Counted from the stretch's first letter, positions 34,084 through 44,042 are shown. The stretch is DNA of 64,000 nt from JAAFHB01 sp038236995 (GCA_038236995.1 JBBRZE010000009.1:1-64000), one strand, 5' to 3'. Notes: generated from the sequence alone by a model not told the origin. Program-made: numbers and translations.

Positions 34084-37026
34084 TTAGTCGAACAAATCGA
34101 GTACTTCATCTTTCGAAATATCTCTGAAAGGATCGTTTGAGTTCACGAATTCATTGGCCAATTTTGATTTCTTATCCTGCAACTTCTGAATTTTTTCCTC
34201 AATCGAATTCTCCGAAATAAACCTATAAACAAATACCTTCTTATCCTGACCAATCCGATGTGCACGACTAATTGCCTGCATCTCAGCAGCCGGATTCCAC
34301 CATGGGTCAGTAATAAAAATATAATCTGCTGCAGTAAGATTCAATCCAACGCCACCTGCCTTCAGAGAAATCAAAAAGATTTTTTTTTCAGGGTCATCCT
34401 GAAACTCTTCAATAACTTCCTTTCGATCTGTAGTTTTCCCAGTAAGAAGACTATAATTCCAGTGCTCCTTTTTGAACTCATCTGCCAACAGATTGAGGTG
34501 TTTTACAAATGAAGAAAAAACAAGTATCTTGTGATTTTCAGCTACGAGGATGCCAAGCATTGCGATAATATCGTTAAATTTCCCCGACTCAAATTCTGAC
34601 TCAGGATCAATCAGCTTTGGATGAATCGCAATTTGTCGAAGTCGCGTAAGTGCCTGCAAAACAAAAAATGTCGATTTCTGCAATCCGTCTTCCTGCAAGT
34701 TTTGAAGTAGCACATTCCTCACCGCCGATTTCTCAGTCTCGTAGAATTCTGATTGTTCCGGAGTCATCTCAACCACAATTGTCTCCTCGGTTAACGATGG
34801 AAGATCTTTGGCAACCTCTTCTTTCGTTCGTCGTAAAATAAAAGGATGTATAAGTTTTTGAAGTTTTTCACTGGCATCGGTCGATTTATCCCTTTCAATT
34901 GGCAAAAGAAACTCTTGCTTAAAATAGTTCTTACTTCCCAGCAACCCCCGGTTAAGAAAATTCATCTGTGCCCAAAGATCTGATAATGAATTTTCAATTG
35001 GTGTGCCAGTTAACACAATCCGATGCTGCGATCTGATCCCGGTAATTGTCTTATAAGTTTTGGATTCACTATTCTTAATGTATTGACTTTCGTCAAGAAT
35101 CAGGAAAAAAAACTCATATTGCGATAGTTCTTCAACATCGTTTCTGACAGTCCCGTAGGTTGTGAGAATGATATCATAATTGGCTATAATATCACTTATT
35201 GATCCTTTTTCGCGACGTCGTGCGCCACTGTAAACGTAGGATTTCAACGAAGGTGCAAATTTCCGGATCTCCTTTTCCCAATTGTGGACAAGAGATACTG
35301 GTAATACAATCAGCGTTGCAGACTGCATTTGGGTTACAACAGTTTCGTCAGAAACAAAAAGGGATAACTGGGCAGAATTTTTGTGCGGAAATACGGGGGA
35401 AAGTTGCTCCTTCCGTTTTAACCTGAGTAATAATGTGAGTGCCTGAATCGTCTTACCCAAACCCATATCATCTGCAAGACATCCTCCTAGCCCCTTTGCA
35501 AATAGATGATACATCCAATTATACCCATCATACTGATAATTACGAAGTGCAGCATTCAATTCAACCGGGATATCCTGGGATTCGACGCTCGTATATTCCA
35601 ATGATTTTATTTTATCCTTAACTGAAGCATCCATTTCATCTGCAATTTCAGCAATCAATGTGAAATGATAATTCGGTAACCGGATCGATTGTTCACCTAT
35701 CTTTCCAAAACTAAAAATATTGTGATATTTTGCGAACCACTCCAAAGGAAGAATAGCGATCTCGCCATCGGGTAACTTAAACTCCCTGATTTGGTTCATG
35801 ATATTTTTACGCAACCTGATAAATGGAAATGAAAAGGACCCAAACGTAACTGTTGCAAAAATATCAAACCAATCGCTGGTCTGGTTAATCTGAAGATTGA
35901 GTGTCTGGTTTCCGGTAAAATAATTCTGATCCAGCCCTTCCTGACTAACCCGAATTCCCAACTCTTCTAGAACTGCACTATTTTTTGACAGCCATGTGAT
36001 TGCCTTATACAATGCATCAGCCTGATTACCTTCCTTCGAACCTGCAAGATACAAAGCATTTGACGCTCCTTGCAAATCAAGCGCCCTTAATTTCGAAATG
36101 AAATTTACTTCCCAGTCCAAATCTTTGTCAAAACGATGAAAGACGTAATTACCATCTATAACTTCGAAAGCAACCACTTTTTTCACATCACCATCTGCGG
36201 AGATAACCTGATCGTTATACCTAAAAACAGGGATAAAAACCGGATATCCTGCAATGTCGGTTGCAACTGATAAATTTGCCTCCTTTCGCACAGGCGTATC
36301 AATGATTTCGAATCCAGAATAGTTAATTTCCTGATTCTTAACTGCATTTAAAATAAAAGTTCCAAAATATTTTTCCTCTACTGATCGTGGTATACTGATG
36401 TATTCCTTGTCGAAAAATGGCTGTAACTTTGACCCTGAAATATCGTCAAAGAAGTAGAGTTTGTTTTGATAGAGAATTCTACATGGCTCATTTACTAGCA
36501 ATATAATACTTCGATTTAGCAATGAAAGTTGATCATCCCCATTTCTTATCGTCAGAAAATACCGTGTTTCGTCTTCCAGTCTGTGAAAATTAAATACAGC
36601 TCCTGTATCTTTATAGCACAATTCGATGAGATCGTCCTCATAAAGATTGTTATATTTTGCCCGCTTGAAATAAACCGGGATTCCGGCAGTTTTGAGTAAA
36701 TCGAGACAACGGGTCATAATGTCCTCAACGAACGGAACAATTTTTTTATTAAATTCTTCTGCCTTGACATTTTTGTAGAAATCGTTAAGTGTCCCTTTTT
36801 TATTGAATTTTTTTGCCAGATTTTCGTCTGCATATTTTTCAGTTAATTTAACCAATTGAGTTTGTATCGCTGAAAATCTGAAATTCCCTTCTGCCAGGTC
36901 GTGCACCCGAAGCCGCTGCGATATTGAGAGATACTTACCTTCAGTACCATCCTCTGCAAGATATGGTAATATCAGAAATCCAAACAACCTGTGTTCCGAA
37001 ACCGTAATAATAAATTTTTGTTCCAC
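34084..37026 (-). CDS. SNF2-family DNA-dependent ATPase / helicase-like protein
   Basis: 980 residues. The N-terminal 480 residues are a bacterial-specific region. The SNF2 core begins near 490: motif I DDMGLGKTIQAL (519-530), motif II DESQ (645-648, in place of DEAH), motif III LTGTPIENSLSDLW, then the helicase C domain with LVFSSF, GGVGLNLTAADYI and motif VI QAISRAHRIGQ. These proteins translocate on DNA to remodel complexes, and some act on stalled RNA polymerase (RapA-like); no specific partner is indicated. The start is GTG at 37024-37026. It is monocistronic. Confidence 0.93.
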   Translation of the reverse strand: MEQKFIITVSEHRLFGFLILPYLAEDGTEGKYLSISQRLRVHDLAEGNFRFSAIQTQLVKLTEKYADENLAKKFNKKGTLNDFYKNVKAEEFNKKIVPFVEDIMTRCLDLLKTAGIPVYFKRAKYNNLYEDDLIELCYKDTGAVFNFHRLEDETRYFLTIRNGDDQLSLLNRSIILLVNEPCRILYQNKLYFFDDISGSKLQPFFDKEYISIPRSVEEKYFGTFILNAVKNQEINYSGFEIIDTPVRKEANLSVATDIAGYPVFIPVFRYNDQVISADGDVKKVVAFEVIDGNYVFHRFDKDLDWEVNFISKLRALDLQGASNALYLAGSKEGNQADALYKAITWLSKNSAVLEELGIRVSQEGLDQNYFTGNQTLNLQINQTSDWFDIFATVTFGSFSFPFIRLRKNIMNQIREFKLPDGEIAILPLEWFAKYHNIFSFGKIGEQSIRLPNYHFTLIAEIADEMDASVKDKIKSLEYTSVESQDIPVELNAALRNYQYDGYNWMYHLFAKGLGGCLADDMGLGKTIQALTLLLRLKRKEQLSPVFPHKNSAQLSLFVSDETVVTQMQSATLIVLPVSLVHNWEKEIRKFAPSLKSYVYSGARRREKGSISDIIANYDIILTTYGTVRNDVEELSQYEFFFLILDESQYIKNSESKTYKTITGIRSQHRIVLTGTPIENSLSDLWAQMNFLNRGLLGSKNYFKQEFLLPIERDKSTDASEKLQKLIHPFILRRTKEEVAKDLPSLTEETIVVEMTPEQSEFYETEKSAVRNVLLQNLQEDGLQKSTFFVLQALTRLRQIAIHPKLIDPESEFESGKFNDIIAMLGILVAENHKILVFSSFVKHLNLLADEFKKEHWNYSLLTGKTTDRKEVIEEFQDDPEKKIFLISLKAGGVGLNLTAADYIFITDPWWNPAAEMQAISRAHRIGQDKKVFVYRFISENSIEEKIQKLQDKKSKLANEFVNSNDPFRDISKDEVLDLFD

Positions 37027-37202
37027 GCCAAATATTAATTGATTAAAAACATCATCCTGAGTATTAAAAACACTTGTCAGTACTATGTAAATGGCTAATT
37101 TACTATAAAATATTCAACCTCCAAAATTTGGGAGTTGCTGCCATGTAACTTAAACAACGGTCATACCTGTCATTCAGTCGTGAAAGTTTTGCCAATATTT
37201 TG

Positions 37203-37210
37203 TAAATTTG
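37203..37210 (+). promoter_or_regulatory. -7 promoter box of rnpB
   Basis: TAAATTTG matches TAnnTTTG and ends 7 bases before the predicted 5' end of RNase P RNA at 37217, the normal distance. A TTTG at 37188 is too close to be the usual -33 element. Confidence 0.5.
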
Positions 37211-37216
37211 CAGCTT

Positions 37217-37597
37217 CGCAGGCTGTTCTATCGCCCCAATTCATTGGGGAGGAAAGTCCGGGCAATACAGGGCACTATGCTTCCTAACGGGAAGGCGGAC
37301 GTAAGTTTGCAGTAGTGTAACAGAAAATAACCGTCCCGATGAAAATCGGGATAAGGGTGAAAAGGTGGGGTAAGAGCCCACCGGTAATTGTGGTAACACG
37401 GTTAGCCGTACGCCTCATGGATTGTAAGGCCAAATATATTACGAGTTCTTCGGAACACAGGGCTGCCCGCCCTGGTTCTGGTTTCCTTCGGGTTCCCGGG
37501 AGTCGTAAGGGGTAGGCTGCAAGAGGCTGTTGGTGACAGCAGTCCCAGATAAATGATAGAATGAAAAACAGAACCCGGCTTACAGGCCTGCGATTTT
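37217..37597 (+). ncRNA. rnpB: RNase P RNA, type A
   Basis: The catalytic RNA that matures tRNA 5' ends. The conserved region GAGGAAAGTCCGGGC lies at 37249-37263 and its P4 partner region AGATAAATGATAGAATG plus ACAGAACCCGGCTTAC at about 37547-37582. The 5' end CGCAGGCTGT (37217-37226) pairs with ACAGGCCTGCG (37582-37592) as P1, and T residues follow. Other recognisable elements: the GGTGAAA/GGTAAGAGCCCACCG region near 37356-37383 (P10-P11). Length about 375 nt is normal. The Wzi-like gene starts 10-15 bases after it. Confidence 0.95.
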
Positions 37598-37607
37598 TTA
37601 AAACCCT

Positions 37608-39065
37608 ATGGTTATGCTTAAACTTAGGCTTCTTATTGTATTAATCTTAATCTCCTCCGGACTTCTTGCGCAAGAGAAACACGGAAAAACGGATTTCAAT
37701 ATTTCTCTTGGAACTTATGTCTCATCAGGCGAAGATTTACCATTTTGGCTTACCTCTAATAAAAGTGGGGTTTTCTCTCAGCACAACAGTAACTACCAAT
37801 TAATTCAGGCAGGCTTTTCAAAACTATTTGAACCTGACTCTGTGAGCAAATGGAGTTACTCCTGGGGTACCAATCTTGTTTATGGTTATGGCAGCAAATC
37901 AGATTTCCAGGCAAATCAATATTGGTTTGGCCTGCGACACAAATGGTTTGTAATCAAAGCCGGAGCTCATTCCGATTCCATTTTTTATGGAGGATTATCA
38001 TCAACAAACGGGAATCTCGATCGTTCGAACAATGCACGTCCGCTCCCGGGAATCTCATTATCAACCGACAATTTTGTACCTTTTCTGTTTTGGAAGAAAT
38101 GGGCTTCATTTAAAGTTGAATATGAGGAAAAACTATTTTCGAACCATACATTTGTAAAAAATGCTCACCTGCACCATAAGTCACTTTACGGTAAGGCCTC
38201 ACTTTCAAAATACTGGTCGATATCAGCAGGATTGGAGCATTACGTATTATGGGGAGGAACTTCACCTACAGAAGGCGAAATGCCAGGTATGAGTCAATAT
38301 TTTAATTACATACTGGGCTTTAAAGGAGGCCTGGGATCATTTATAGGTGATCGCACAAATAAAGCTGGAAATCAATTAGGTATCTACTCTCTGGAAATAA
38401 AGAAAGAATGGCCGAAATCTATTATCAGTTTATATTGGAACCATCCATTTGAAGATCAGTCAGGAATAGAGATGGCCAACCTGCCCGATGGTTTATGGGG
38501 AATACACATCAGCAAAAAAGATCGGTCCGTTTTCATAACAGATTTCGTTTACGAATACATGAATACCCGAAATCAAAGTGGATCCATTCACCGTCTCCCT
38601 GCACCAATACCCGATAATCCGGATCGTGTAATTGGCAGGGGAAGAGATAGCTATTTCGACAATTACATCTATCGCTCCTTTACTTATTACAATCGAATGA
38701 TGGGAACACCTCTGTTTGTACCGCGCATTGGAGCAGATGGTGTCGCAGACGGTTTCGAAAGTACACGAATGTGGATGCACCACATTGGAATTAAAGGCGC
38801 TTTAATGTCAGAAATTTACTGGAAAACGATGCTTACCTGGTCACGAAACTTCGGCGTATATAATGGTTCGTTTCCTTGGTCCGCCAATTTTGGCCCATCG
38901 GGAAGTGCTTATCCGATACCACTTGACGAATTCTCATTTTTAGGCGAGCTCAACTATCGGGGGAACAAATTACCATTTGAGATTAATGCAGGAATTGCCG
39001 GAGATTACGGTGAAAGATTTCAGAAAAGAATTGGCGGATATGCTGGTATCTGCTATCGGTTTTAA
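37608..39065 (+). CDS. Wzi-type outer-membrane beta-barrel protein (capsule assembly family)
   Basis: 485 residues. A signal peptide (MVMLKLRLLIVLILISSGLL, cleaved after AQ) is followed by alternating amphipathic strands rich in Tyr, Trp, Gly, ending in Phe as barrels do (GGYAGICYRF). The RARPLPGISLST-like NARPLPGISLSTDNF and LWGGTSPTEG segments match the capsule assembly protein Wzi family of Bacteroidota. Role: probably surface polysaccharide attachment or a related barrel function; no capsule genes are adjacent. ATGs at 37608 and 37614 are both possible. queA follows after 13 bases. Confidence 0.8.
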   Translation: MVMLKLRLLIVLILISSGLLAQEKHGKTDFNISLGTYVSSGEDLPFWLTSNKSGVFSQHNSNYQLIQAGFSKLFEPDSVSKWSYSWGTNLVYGYGSKSDFQANQYWFGLRHKWFVIKAGAHSDSIFYGGLSSTNGNLDRSNNARPLPGISLSTDNFVPFLFWKKWASFKVEYEEKLFSNHTFVKNAHLHHKSLYGKASLSKYWSISAGLEHYVLWGGTSPTEGEMPGMSQYFNYILGFKGGLGSFIGDRTNKAGNQLGIYSLEIKKEWPKSIISLYWNHPFEDQSGIEMANLPDGLWGIHISKKDRSVFITDFVYEYMNTRNQSGSIHRLPAPIPDNPDRVIGRGRDSYFDNYIYRSFTYYNRMMGTPLFVPRIGADGVADGFESTRMWMHHIGIKGALMSEIYWKTMLTWSRNFGVYNGSFPWSANFGPSGSAYPIPLDEFSFLGELNYRGNKLPFEINAGIAGDYGERFQKRIGGYAGICYRF

Positions 39066-39078
39066 TTAAACAATTCAC

Positions 39079-40302
39079 ATGGATCAAGTTCAAAATATTT
39101 CAATTCAAGACTTTACATATACCCTTCCTGAAGAACAAATTGCCACTTATGCTCTCACCGAGCGTGACCACTCACGGTTATTGATCTGGAATGACGGTGA
39201 AATATCGGATGAGCGTTTTGATCACCTGCCCGATCAACTCCCTTCAGGATCGATGCTGGTTTTTAACAACACCCGTGTTATCAGGGCACGACTATTTTTC
39301 TATAAACATACCGGTGCCAAAATCGAGATTTTCTGTCTCGAACCTTTAGAACCGGCTGAATATACTCAGTCCTTTTCAAAAACCGAATGCTGCAACTGGA
39401 AATGCATCATCGGAAACCTGAAAAAATGGAAGGATGAAGTGCTGGTACAGAGCCTGGAGATTGAAGGAAAACAATTACTTTTTAAAGCAGAAAAAATAAA
39501 AGCATTGGATAGTAATGCATACGAAATAAAGTTTAGCTGGGATAATCCGCTTTTTACTTTTGCTGAAATTCTTGAGTTTACAGGTAATATTCCGATCCCT
39601 CCTTACCTCCACCGTGAATCGGAAGCAATCGATCTGACAAGCTACCAAACAGTTTATTCCAGGATAAAAGGATCTGTCGCGGCCCCAACTGCCGGACTAC
39701 ACTTCACCACGGCGGTTTTTAAAGCATTGGAAAATAAAAATATAAGTTGCGAAGAAGTTACGCTTCATGTGGGAGCAGGGACTTTTCAACCTGTGAAATC
39801 TGAAACCATCGGCGGACACGACATGCATACGGAACATTTTATCGTTTCGCGAAAATTGATTGATCGTCTAGCAACTTTTGAAACAAAAATCATAGCTGTA
39901 GGAACTACTTCCGTGCGAACGCTTGAAAGCATTTATTTCATTGGATGCAAAATAATTTCCAATCCAAAATCAGACACAGATCAACTATCAGTAAATCAAT
40001 GGGATCCTTACGATTTTCCAAAGCTGAATTATTCGCGTCGTGAAGCATTTGAAGCTTTATCAGCCTGGTTGCGAGAACGGAATCTCACTGAATTAAATTG
40101 TTCAACTCAAATAATTATCCTCCCGGGCTATACGTTTAGGGTAATCAGCGGAATGATAACGAACTTTCATCAACCACAAAGTACACTATTACTTCTTATT
40201 GCGGCATTTCTTGGCGATGATTGGAAACGGATTTACGCTCATGCGCTCAGTGAAAATTACCGCTTCCTCAGTTACGGAGATTCAAACCTATATCTGAAAT
40301 AA
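39079..40302 (+). CDS. queA: S-adenosylmethionine:tRNA ribosyltransferase-isomerase
   Basis: 407 residues, longer than the usual 340-360, as in many Bacteroidota. It transfers and isomerises the ribosyl moiety of SAM onto preQ1-tRNA to give epoxyqueuosine. Signatures: FTYTLPEEQIATYAL, FNNTRVIRARLF, GNIPIPPYLHR, YSRIKGSVAAPTAGLHFT, HVGAGTFQPV, and TNFHQPQSTLLLL near the end. It lies in the same region as queC and queF (45.7-46.8 kb) but in a different transcript. Confidence 0.97.
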   Translation: MDQVQNISIQDFTYTLPEEQIATYALTERDHSRLLIWNDGEISDERFDHLPDQLPSGSMLVFNNTRVIRARLFFYKHTGAKIEIFCLEPLEPAEYTQSFSKTECCNWKCIIGNLKKWKDEVLVQSLEIEGKQLLFKAEKIKALDSNAYEIKFSWDNPLFTFAEILEFTGNIPIPPYLHRESEAIDLTSYQTVYSRIKGSVAAPTAGLHFTTAVFKALENKNISCEEVTLHVGAGTFQPVKSETIGGHDMHTEHFIVSRKLIDRLATFETKIIAVGTTSVRTLESIYFIGCKIISNPKSDTDQLSVNQWDPYDFPKLNYSRREAFEALSAWLRERNLTELNCSTQIIILPGYTFRVISGMITNFHQPQSTLLLLIAAFLGDDWKRIYAHALSENYRFLSYGDSNLYLK

Positions 40303-40319
40303 TTAAATACTCGCCTCTA

Positions 40320-41321
40320 TTAAACACTGTCCTTTTCGTTCTTGCCCATAGCTTTAGCCATTGTACTTCCGACCATTAACTGAAGTGCGTGGTAAAGCAT
40401 CAAGGGGAGTAAGACTACCCCGAGTACTGCCTGATCGGGAAATAAAACCTTTCCCATCACAGCGCCTTGAACCAATGATTTTTTTGAGCCACAAAAGTTT
40501 ACGGCGATCCGGTCTTCGCGCTTAAATTTCATCCATATCGAAAGCTGATTCATCAATATGAAAACAACCAAAAAAAGCGTAAGCATCATTGCTCCCAATA
40601 CCACAATCTCTGAGATCGTAAAGTGATCGAACATATGACCTGAAAAGGATTCGCAAAAGGAGGTATAGACTATGAGCAGAATAATGAACTGATCAAATTT
40701 CCCAAGCGTAGACTTATACCTTGATACCCAATCTCCAATTTTGTGGTGGAGAAACAACCCGATAATTACCGGCAACAAAACCTGCAAACAGAGCAAAAGA
40801 ATCGTATGTCCAATATCAAAACCTTCCTGTGTTTTGCCTAACGCTGTACTCATTAGCAATGGCGTGATAAATATTCCTAATATGCTCGATATACTTGCAT
40901 TAAAGATTGCAGCAGCAATATTTCCACGGGCGATTGACACCATCACGATTGAAGAGGAGACAGTTGATGGCAAAGCTGCAACGTAAAAAATGCCAAGTCC
41001 TATATTGGTTGAAAAGTAGTCTTTGAAAATCAACCGCAAAGTAATAATTATCAAAGGGAAAAGGACAAATGTAGAAAGTTGCACCATCAGGTGCAGACGC
41101 CATTTGCTTAATCCGCTCAGAAGACTTTCAGGACTTAACTTTGCTCCATAGAAAAAGAAGATGACCGAAACACCATAGCCGGCAATTGCTGGAAGGTGAA
41201 GCGGACTTTCTTCAATTCCAACCAGAGGGTATAACCAGGCAAGAAAAATGACCCCGATCATCAGGAAGAAGAAAGGACCTAACCCGATTTTTGAAAGCGT
41301 ATCAACCAGACGTTTAATCAT
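40320..41321 (-). CDS. SBF-like (bile acid:sodium symporter family) transporter
   Basis: 333 residues with about ten membrane spans. The sequence fits the SBF-like family (YfeH-type, PF13593 group): GVSVIFFFYGAKLSPESLLSGL near the start, AALPSTVSSSIVMVSIARGN with the conserved crossover region, and NFCGSKKSLVQGAVMGKVLF. The substrate is unknown; an organic anion, taken up with sodium, is the family rule. Convergent with queA (17-base gap). Start ATG 41319-41321. Confidence 0.88.
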   Translation of the reverse strand: MIKRLVDTLSKIGLGPFFFLMIGVIFLAWLYPLVGIEESPLHLPAIAGYGVSVIFFFYGAKLSPESLLSGLSKWRLHLMVQLSTFVLFPLIIITLRLIFKDYFSTNIGLGIFYVAALPSTVSSSIVMVSIARGNIAAAIFNASISSILGIFITPLLMSTALGKTQEGFDIGHTILLLCLQVLLPVIIGLFLHHKIGDWVSRYKSTLGKFDQFIILLIVYTSFCESFSGHMFDHFTISEIVVLGAMMLTLFLVVFILMNQLSIWMKFKREDRIAVNFCGSKKSLVQGAVMGKVLFPDQAVLGVVLLPLMLYHALQLMVGSTMAKAMGKNEKDSV

Positions 41322-41351
41322 TAACAGGAATGAATTCAGATTTTAACAAAA

Positions 41352-41378
41352 ATGGCTGCACAGTGTGGGTGCAGCCAT
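41352..41378 (-). terminator. Terminator after the aldolase genes
   Basis: A 10-bp stem ATGGCTGCAC / GTGCAGCCAT with a 7-base loop. On the minus strand it is followed by TTTTTGTTAAAA. It is about 40 bases past the stop of the gene ending at 41417. Confidence 0.8.
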
Positions 41379-41416
41379 AAATGTAATGCTTTTATTAGAA
41401 TTGAATCAACCTGTGA

Positions 41417-42715
41417 TTAGAACAGAAATTTCTTTCTTAGTTCTTCGATCTCCTCTTCACCAATTGGTTTGAGCTCTCCGATTGGAACTCCCATTGTGAG
41501 TGACTTTGCACTGAATTCTGCAACTTCCAGTCGGTCAAATGTCTGAAGCAACTTGTCGCCTGTGATCAGAATCGAGTCATTCTCAATAATTACGGCAGGC
41601 GTATCTTTGGAAATAAGATTCAAAATAGTCTCCTCACCCTGGAAATGACTTCCAAACGGAACATTGTAAACATCCTGCAGGAAAATCCAGCTTTCGGGTA
41701 TGGTACGAACGTCAAACTTACTTCCTGTAACACTAAATGCCATTAAATATGGCGATTGTGTTAATATTATTGAGTTGACATGTGGATTGCGCCGATAGAT
41801 TTCCTGGTGTAACCAGGTAGCACGGCTAGGAATTTTCCCAGGCTCACGTTTCCCGTCTTTGATCTGAACAATGTCATCCAGGGCTATATTCCATCGGAGA
41901 ACATTAGTAGGCGTAATCAGAAAATCATTTCCACGCCAACGGATCGATACGGTCCCGTATGAACTGATCATCAATCCCTGGTCACACGCGCGACGAACAA
42001 TCCGCATGATCTCTTCACGACGTTCACGTTCGTCCGACGGGTGTTTTACCTCCTCCGTCATTTCGGGCAGCAGTCTTGGAATCTGAGCTTCGAAAGCTTC
42101 GATTTGCTCATCCGTAAGTGAATTTACTTTCCCAATTGTTTTGGCATTAATAATTGTCTTGGCGCAAAACTCAAGGGTTTCGAAGCGCTGATAGGTATCT
42201 TTCATATCGGTACCTCCAACAACTGTACCATGATTTTCCATGATGACTGCATTGTAGCCTTTTGCAAATTCTGCAGCAATCTTTTCTCCCAACTCTTCAC
42301 TACCTGGAAGTGCATACCCTGCATAACCAATTGGCCCGCACACATATTTTGCCTGTGGAATTACATTCGTATCGGGGATAACATGTGCAATACTGAAAGA
42401 GACCAAAGCCGGCGGATGCGCATGAATAATGGCTTTGATATCAGGGCGCATCTTATATATGGCCCTGTGGAATGGATATTCAGAAGAGGGTTTATGTTTT
42501 CCCAGGACAGTTCCATCAGCTTTGATACAGTTGATATCATCAGGACCCAGTGTGCCCTTGTCGACAGCTGAAGGAGTAACCCAAATATCACCATGTTCGT
42601 CGATGATCGAAACATTTCCGCCCGTGGTGGTAGTCATCCCATTGTGATAGATCCGACTAATAATCAATACAATTTGATTACGTGGATGCATAAGGTTGAT
42701 GTCAAGTAAATGCAT
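41417..42715 (-). CDS. Tandem class II aldolase/adducin-domain protein (second domain degenerate)
   Basis: 432 residues, two copies of the class II aldolase fold. Domain 1 (about 1-210) has GGNVS, the acid in SSEYPFH (Glu79), the zinc pair HAHPP (His98, His100) and ENHG (His162), so it should bind metal. In domain 2 (about 225-432) the equivalents are GTVSIR, LTQSP and ENDS: all zinc histidines are gone. The likely substrate is a sugar phosphate such as a ribulose or rhamnulose/fuculose phosphate. The frame reaches a TTG at 42784, but the ATG at 42713-42715 avoids overlapping the upstream aldolase gene (10-base gap). Confidence 0.88.
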   Translation of the reverse strand: MHLLDINLMHPRNQIVLIISRIYHNGMTTTTGGNVSIIDEHGDIWVTPSAVDKGTLGPDDINCIKADGTVLGKHKPSSEYPFHRAIYKMRPDIKAIIHAHPPALVSFSIAHVIPDTNVIPQAKYVCGPIGYAGYALPGSEELGEKIAAEFAKGYNAVIMENHGTVVGGTDMKDTYQRFETLEFCAKTIINAKTIGKVNSLTDEQIEAFEAQIPRLLPEMTEEVKHPSDERERREEIMRIVRRACDQGLMISSYGTVSIRWRGNDFLITPTNVLRWNIALDDIVQIKDGKREPGKIPSRATWLHQEIYRRNPHVNSIILTQSPYLMAFSVTGSKFDVRTIPESWIFLQDVYNVPFGSHFQGEETILNLISKDTPAVIIENDSILITGDKLLQTFDRLEVAEFSAKSLTMGVPIGELKPIGEEEIEELRKKFLF

Positions 42716-42725
42716 AGAATATGTT

Positions 42726-43856
42726 TTAAGATTTCGCCATTTTGCGACGGTAATTTTCGACTTCCCAGTTGTCAATAAAGTCAATCTGCCCCTTGTTCAT
42801 AAATTTCGGACCACCAAAATTTTCGGATAGATAGCTTATTTTCAATATATTTGAATAGACTTCAAGTACATTTAAAACCGATTTGAGATTCTCCTCAACA
42901 GCGATAATTCCCTGTCCTTCAACTGCCAAAACTTTCGGAAGATAACCATACGAATTCACATAACCAGCAATTTTAGCGTAGGCTGATTCGATTTGATCTT
43001 TCTCATTTTGGTAAGCAGGAATAAACAGGTAATGTGCCTTGCAATAAACAATGTCATCGGGGGTAAATGCGGTATCGGCTTTTAGAAAGCTGTTTGGGTC
43101 GGCAGTGAAATGGTGGATCAAACTGCTTTCAACTCCTTTTGCCGCAGAATTTTTGAATTCAGGGTGCAATTGCCGAATCTGGTCGATGATGGGTGATTCA
43201 TAAAGTTTTGCATCATCTTGCGGCAGAACCTGGCTGATTTTACCATTAATCTTCTGAATAATTGAGGAATAAATTTCTTTTATGGCCGGAATAGAGTCGG
43301 CAGCCACAAACACACCATGGTTCTCGAGGAATATAATTTGGGGTGCCTTTGCAAATTTTACTGTAAACTGACGAATCTCTGTTTCAACCTTTTTGAAGAG
43401 GATGTAACCAGGGTCAGTATAAGGGATAAAGAGCGCCTGATCACCAAACAATTCATAACAAATTTTTTCGGCATTAATTGAACACATCAGCGCATTGACG
43501 AGTGTCGGATGCGTATGTACGACATATTGAAATTCAATAATCTCGTGCATTGATGTTTCGACAGAAGGTCGGTTGTTCCCATCAGAAACAATTGCATTGG
43601 CAAGATCAGATTTTACTTCTGCTTCACGTTCAGTTGCATTTTGACTATATGTTTTTGTGGAAACAATTTTTAATTTCTCCCGCGACAGGCATACAAAGCC
43701 AGTTTCATCTATCGTTTCGAGTGCGACGCCGCTTGCTTTGACCCATATATGGTTTTCGTCCTTAAATGACGTGTTCCCGCCACCTGCAATGACAAAAGTT
43801 TTATCTTTCCCGTAAAGTTTCGACACTCCAATTAGTTGTGCAAGGTTCTGATTCAT
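42726..43856 (-). CDS. Class II aldolase family protein (rhamnulose-phosphate-aldolase-like N-terminal module)
   Basis: 376 residues. GGGNTS, the acidic VETSMHE, zinc pair VHTHPTLVN and FLENHG lie in the first 200 residues; the C-terminal part ends GQIDFIDNWEVENYRRKMA. The arrangement resembles the aldolase half of bifunctional rhamnulose-1-phosphate aldolase/alcohol dehydrogenase proteins, without the dehydrogenase. The actual substrate is uncertain. It is first in a two-gene unit with the tandem-domain aldolase protein. Confidence 0.85.
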   Translation of the reverse strand: MNQNLAQLIGVSKLYGKDKTFVIAGGGNTSFKDENHIWVKASGVALETIDETGFVCLSREKLKIVSTKTYSQNATEREAEVKSDLANAIVSDGNNRPSVETSMHEIIEFQYVVHTHPTLVNALMCSINAEKICYELFGDQALFIPYTDPGYILFKKVETEIRQFTVKFAKAPQIIFLENHGVFVAADSIPAIKEIYSSIIQKINGKISQVLPQDDAKLYESPIIDQIRQLHPEFKNSAAKGVESSLIHHFTADPNSFLKADTAFTPDDIVYCKAHYLFIPAYQNEKDQIESAYAKIAGYVNSYGYLPKVLAVEGQGIIAVEENLKSVLNVLEVYSNILKISYLSENFGGPKFMNKGQIDFIDNWEVENYRRKMAKS

Positions 43857-43956
43857 TAGCGTTTTGTTTCTATTAATTTTATTTCGTTACATTATTCCCA
43901 TTTCCGTAATCCAAAAGTAATTGAAAATTGGATGATGAGTGTTACAATTAGTGATA

Positions 43957-43986
43957 TTTGATTTACACTATTTGTTATTAACTTTG
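43957..43986 (+). promoter_or_regulatory. Promoter of the yhhQ-kinase-queC-queF operon
   Basis: TTTG (43957-43960), an 18-base spacer, then TAACTTTG (43979-43986) matching TAnnTTTG. The predicted start is about 43993, so the leader RNA contains the whole preQ1 motif at 44009-44038. Confidence 0.6.
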
Positions 43987-44005
43987 CCGCTCAAATCGAG
44001 TTAAA

Positions 44006-44042
44006 CTCCGTGTGCTTGAACACCACGTAAAAAACAAGTAAG
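44006..44042 (+). promoter_or_regulatory. preQ1-I riboswitch
   Basis: An H-type pseudoknot of the preQ1-I class. P1 is CGTG (44009-44012) with CACG (44024-44027); the loop holds CTTG (44015-44018), which pairs as P2 with CAAG (44035-44038); the A-rich strand between is TAAAAAA (44028-44034). This is the aptamer layout of known preQ1-I switches, including the C-rich 3' part of the loop. The CAAGTAAG tail directly precedes the ATG at 44043, so ligand binding should block translation of the first operon gene. The switch controls queuosine precursor supply, which fits its genes. Confidence 0.88.

Noticed and set aside
34051..34086. Short frame MEPPGFILFNF in the small-RNA hairpin
   Set aside because: It lies within the terminator stem, so it would be translated only from a read-through RNA; chance is the better explanation.
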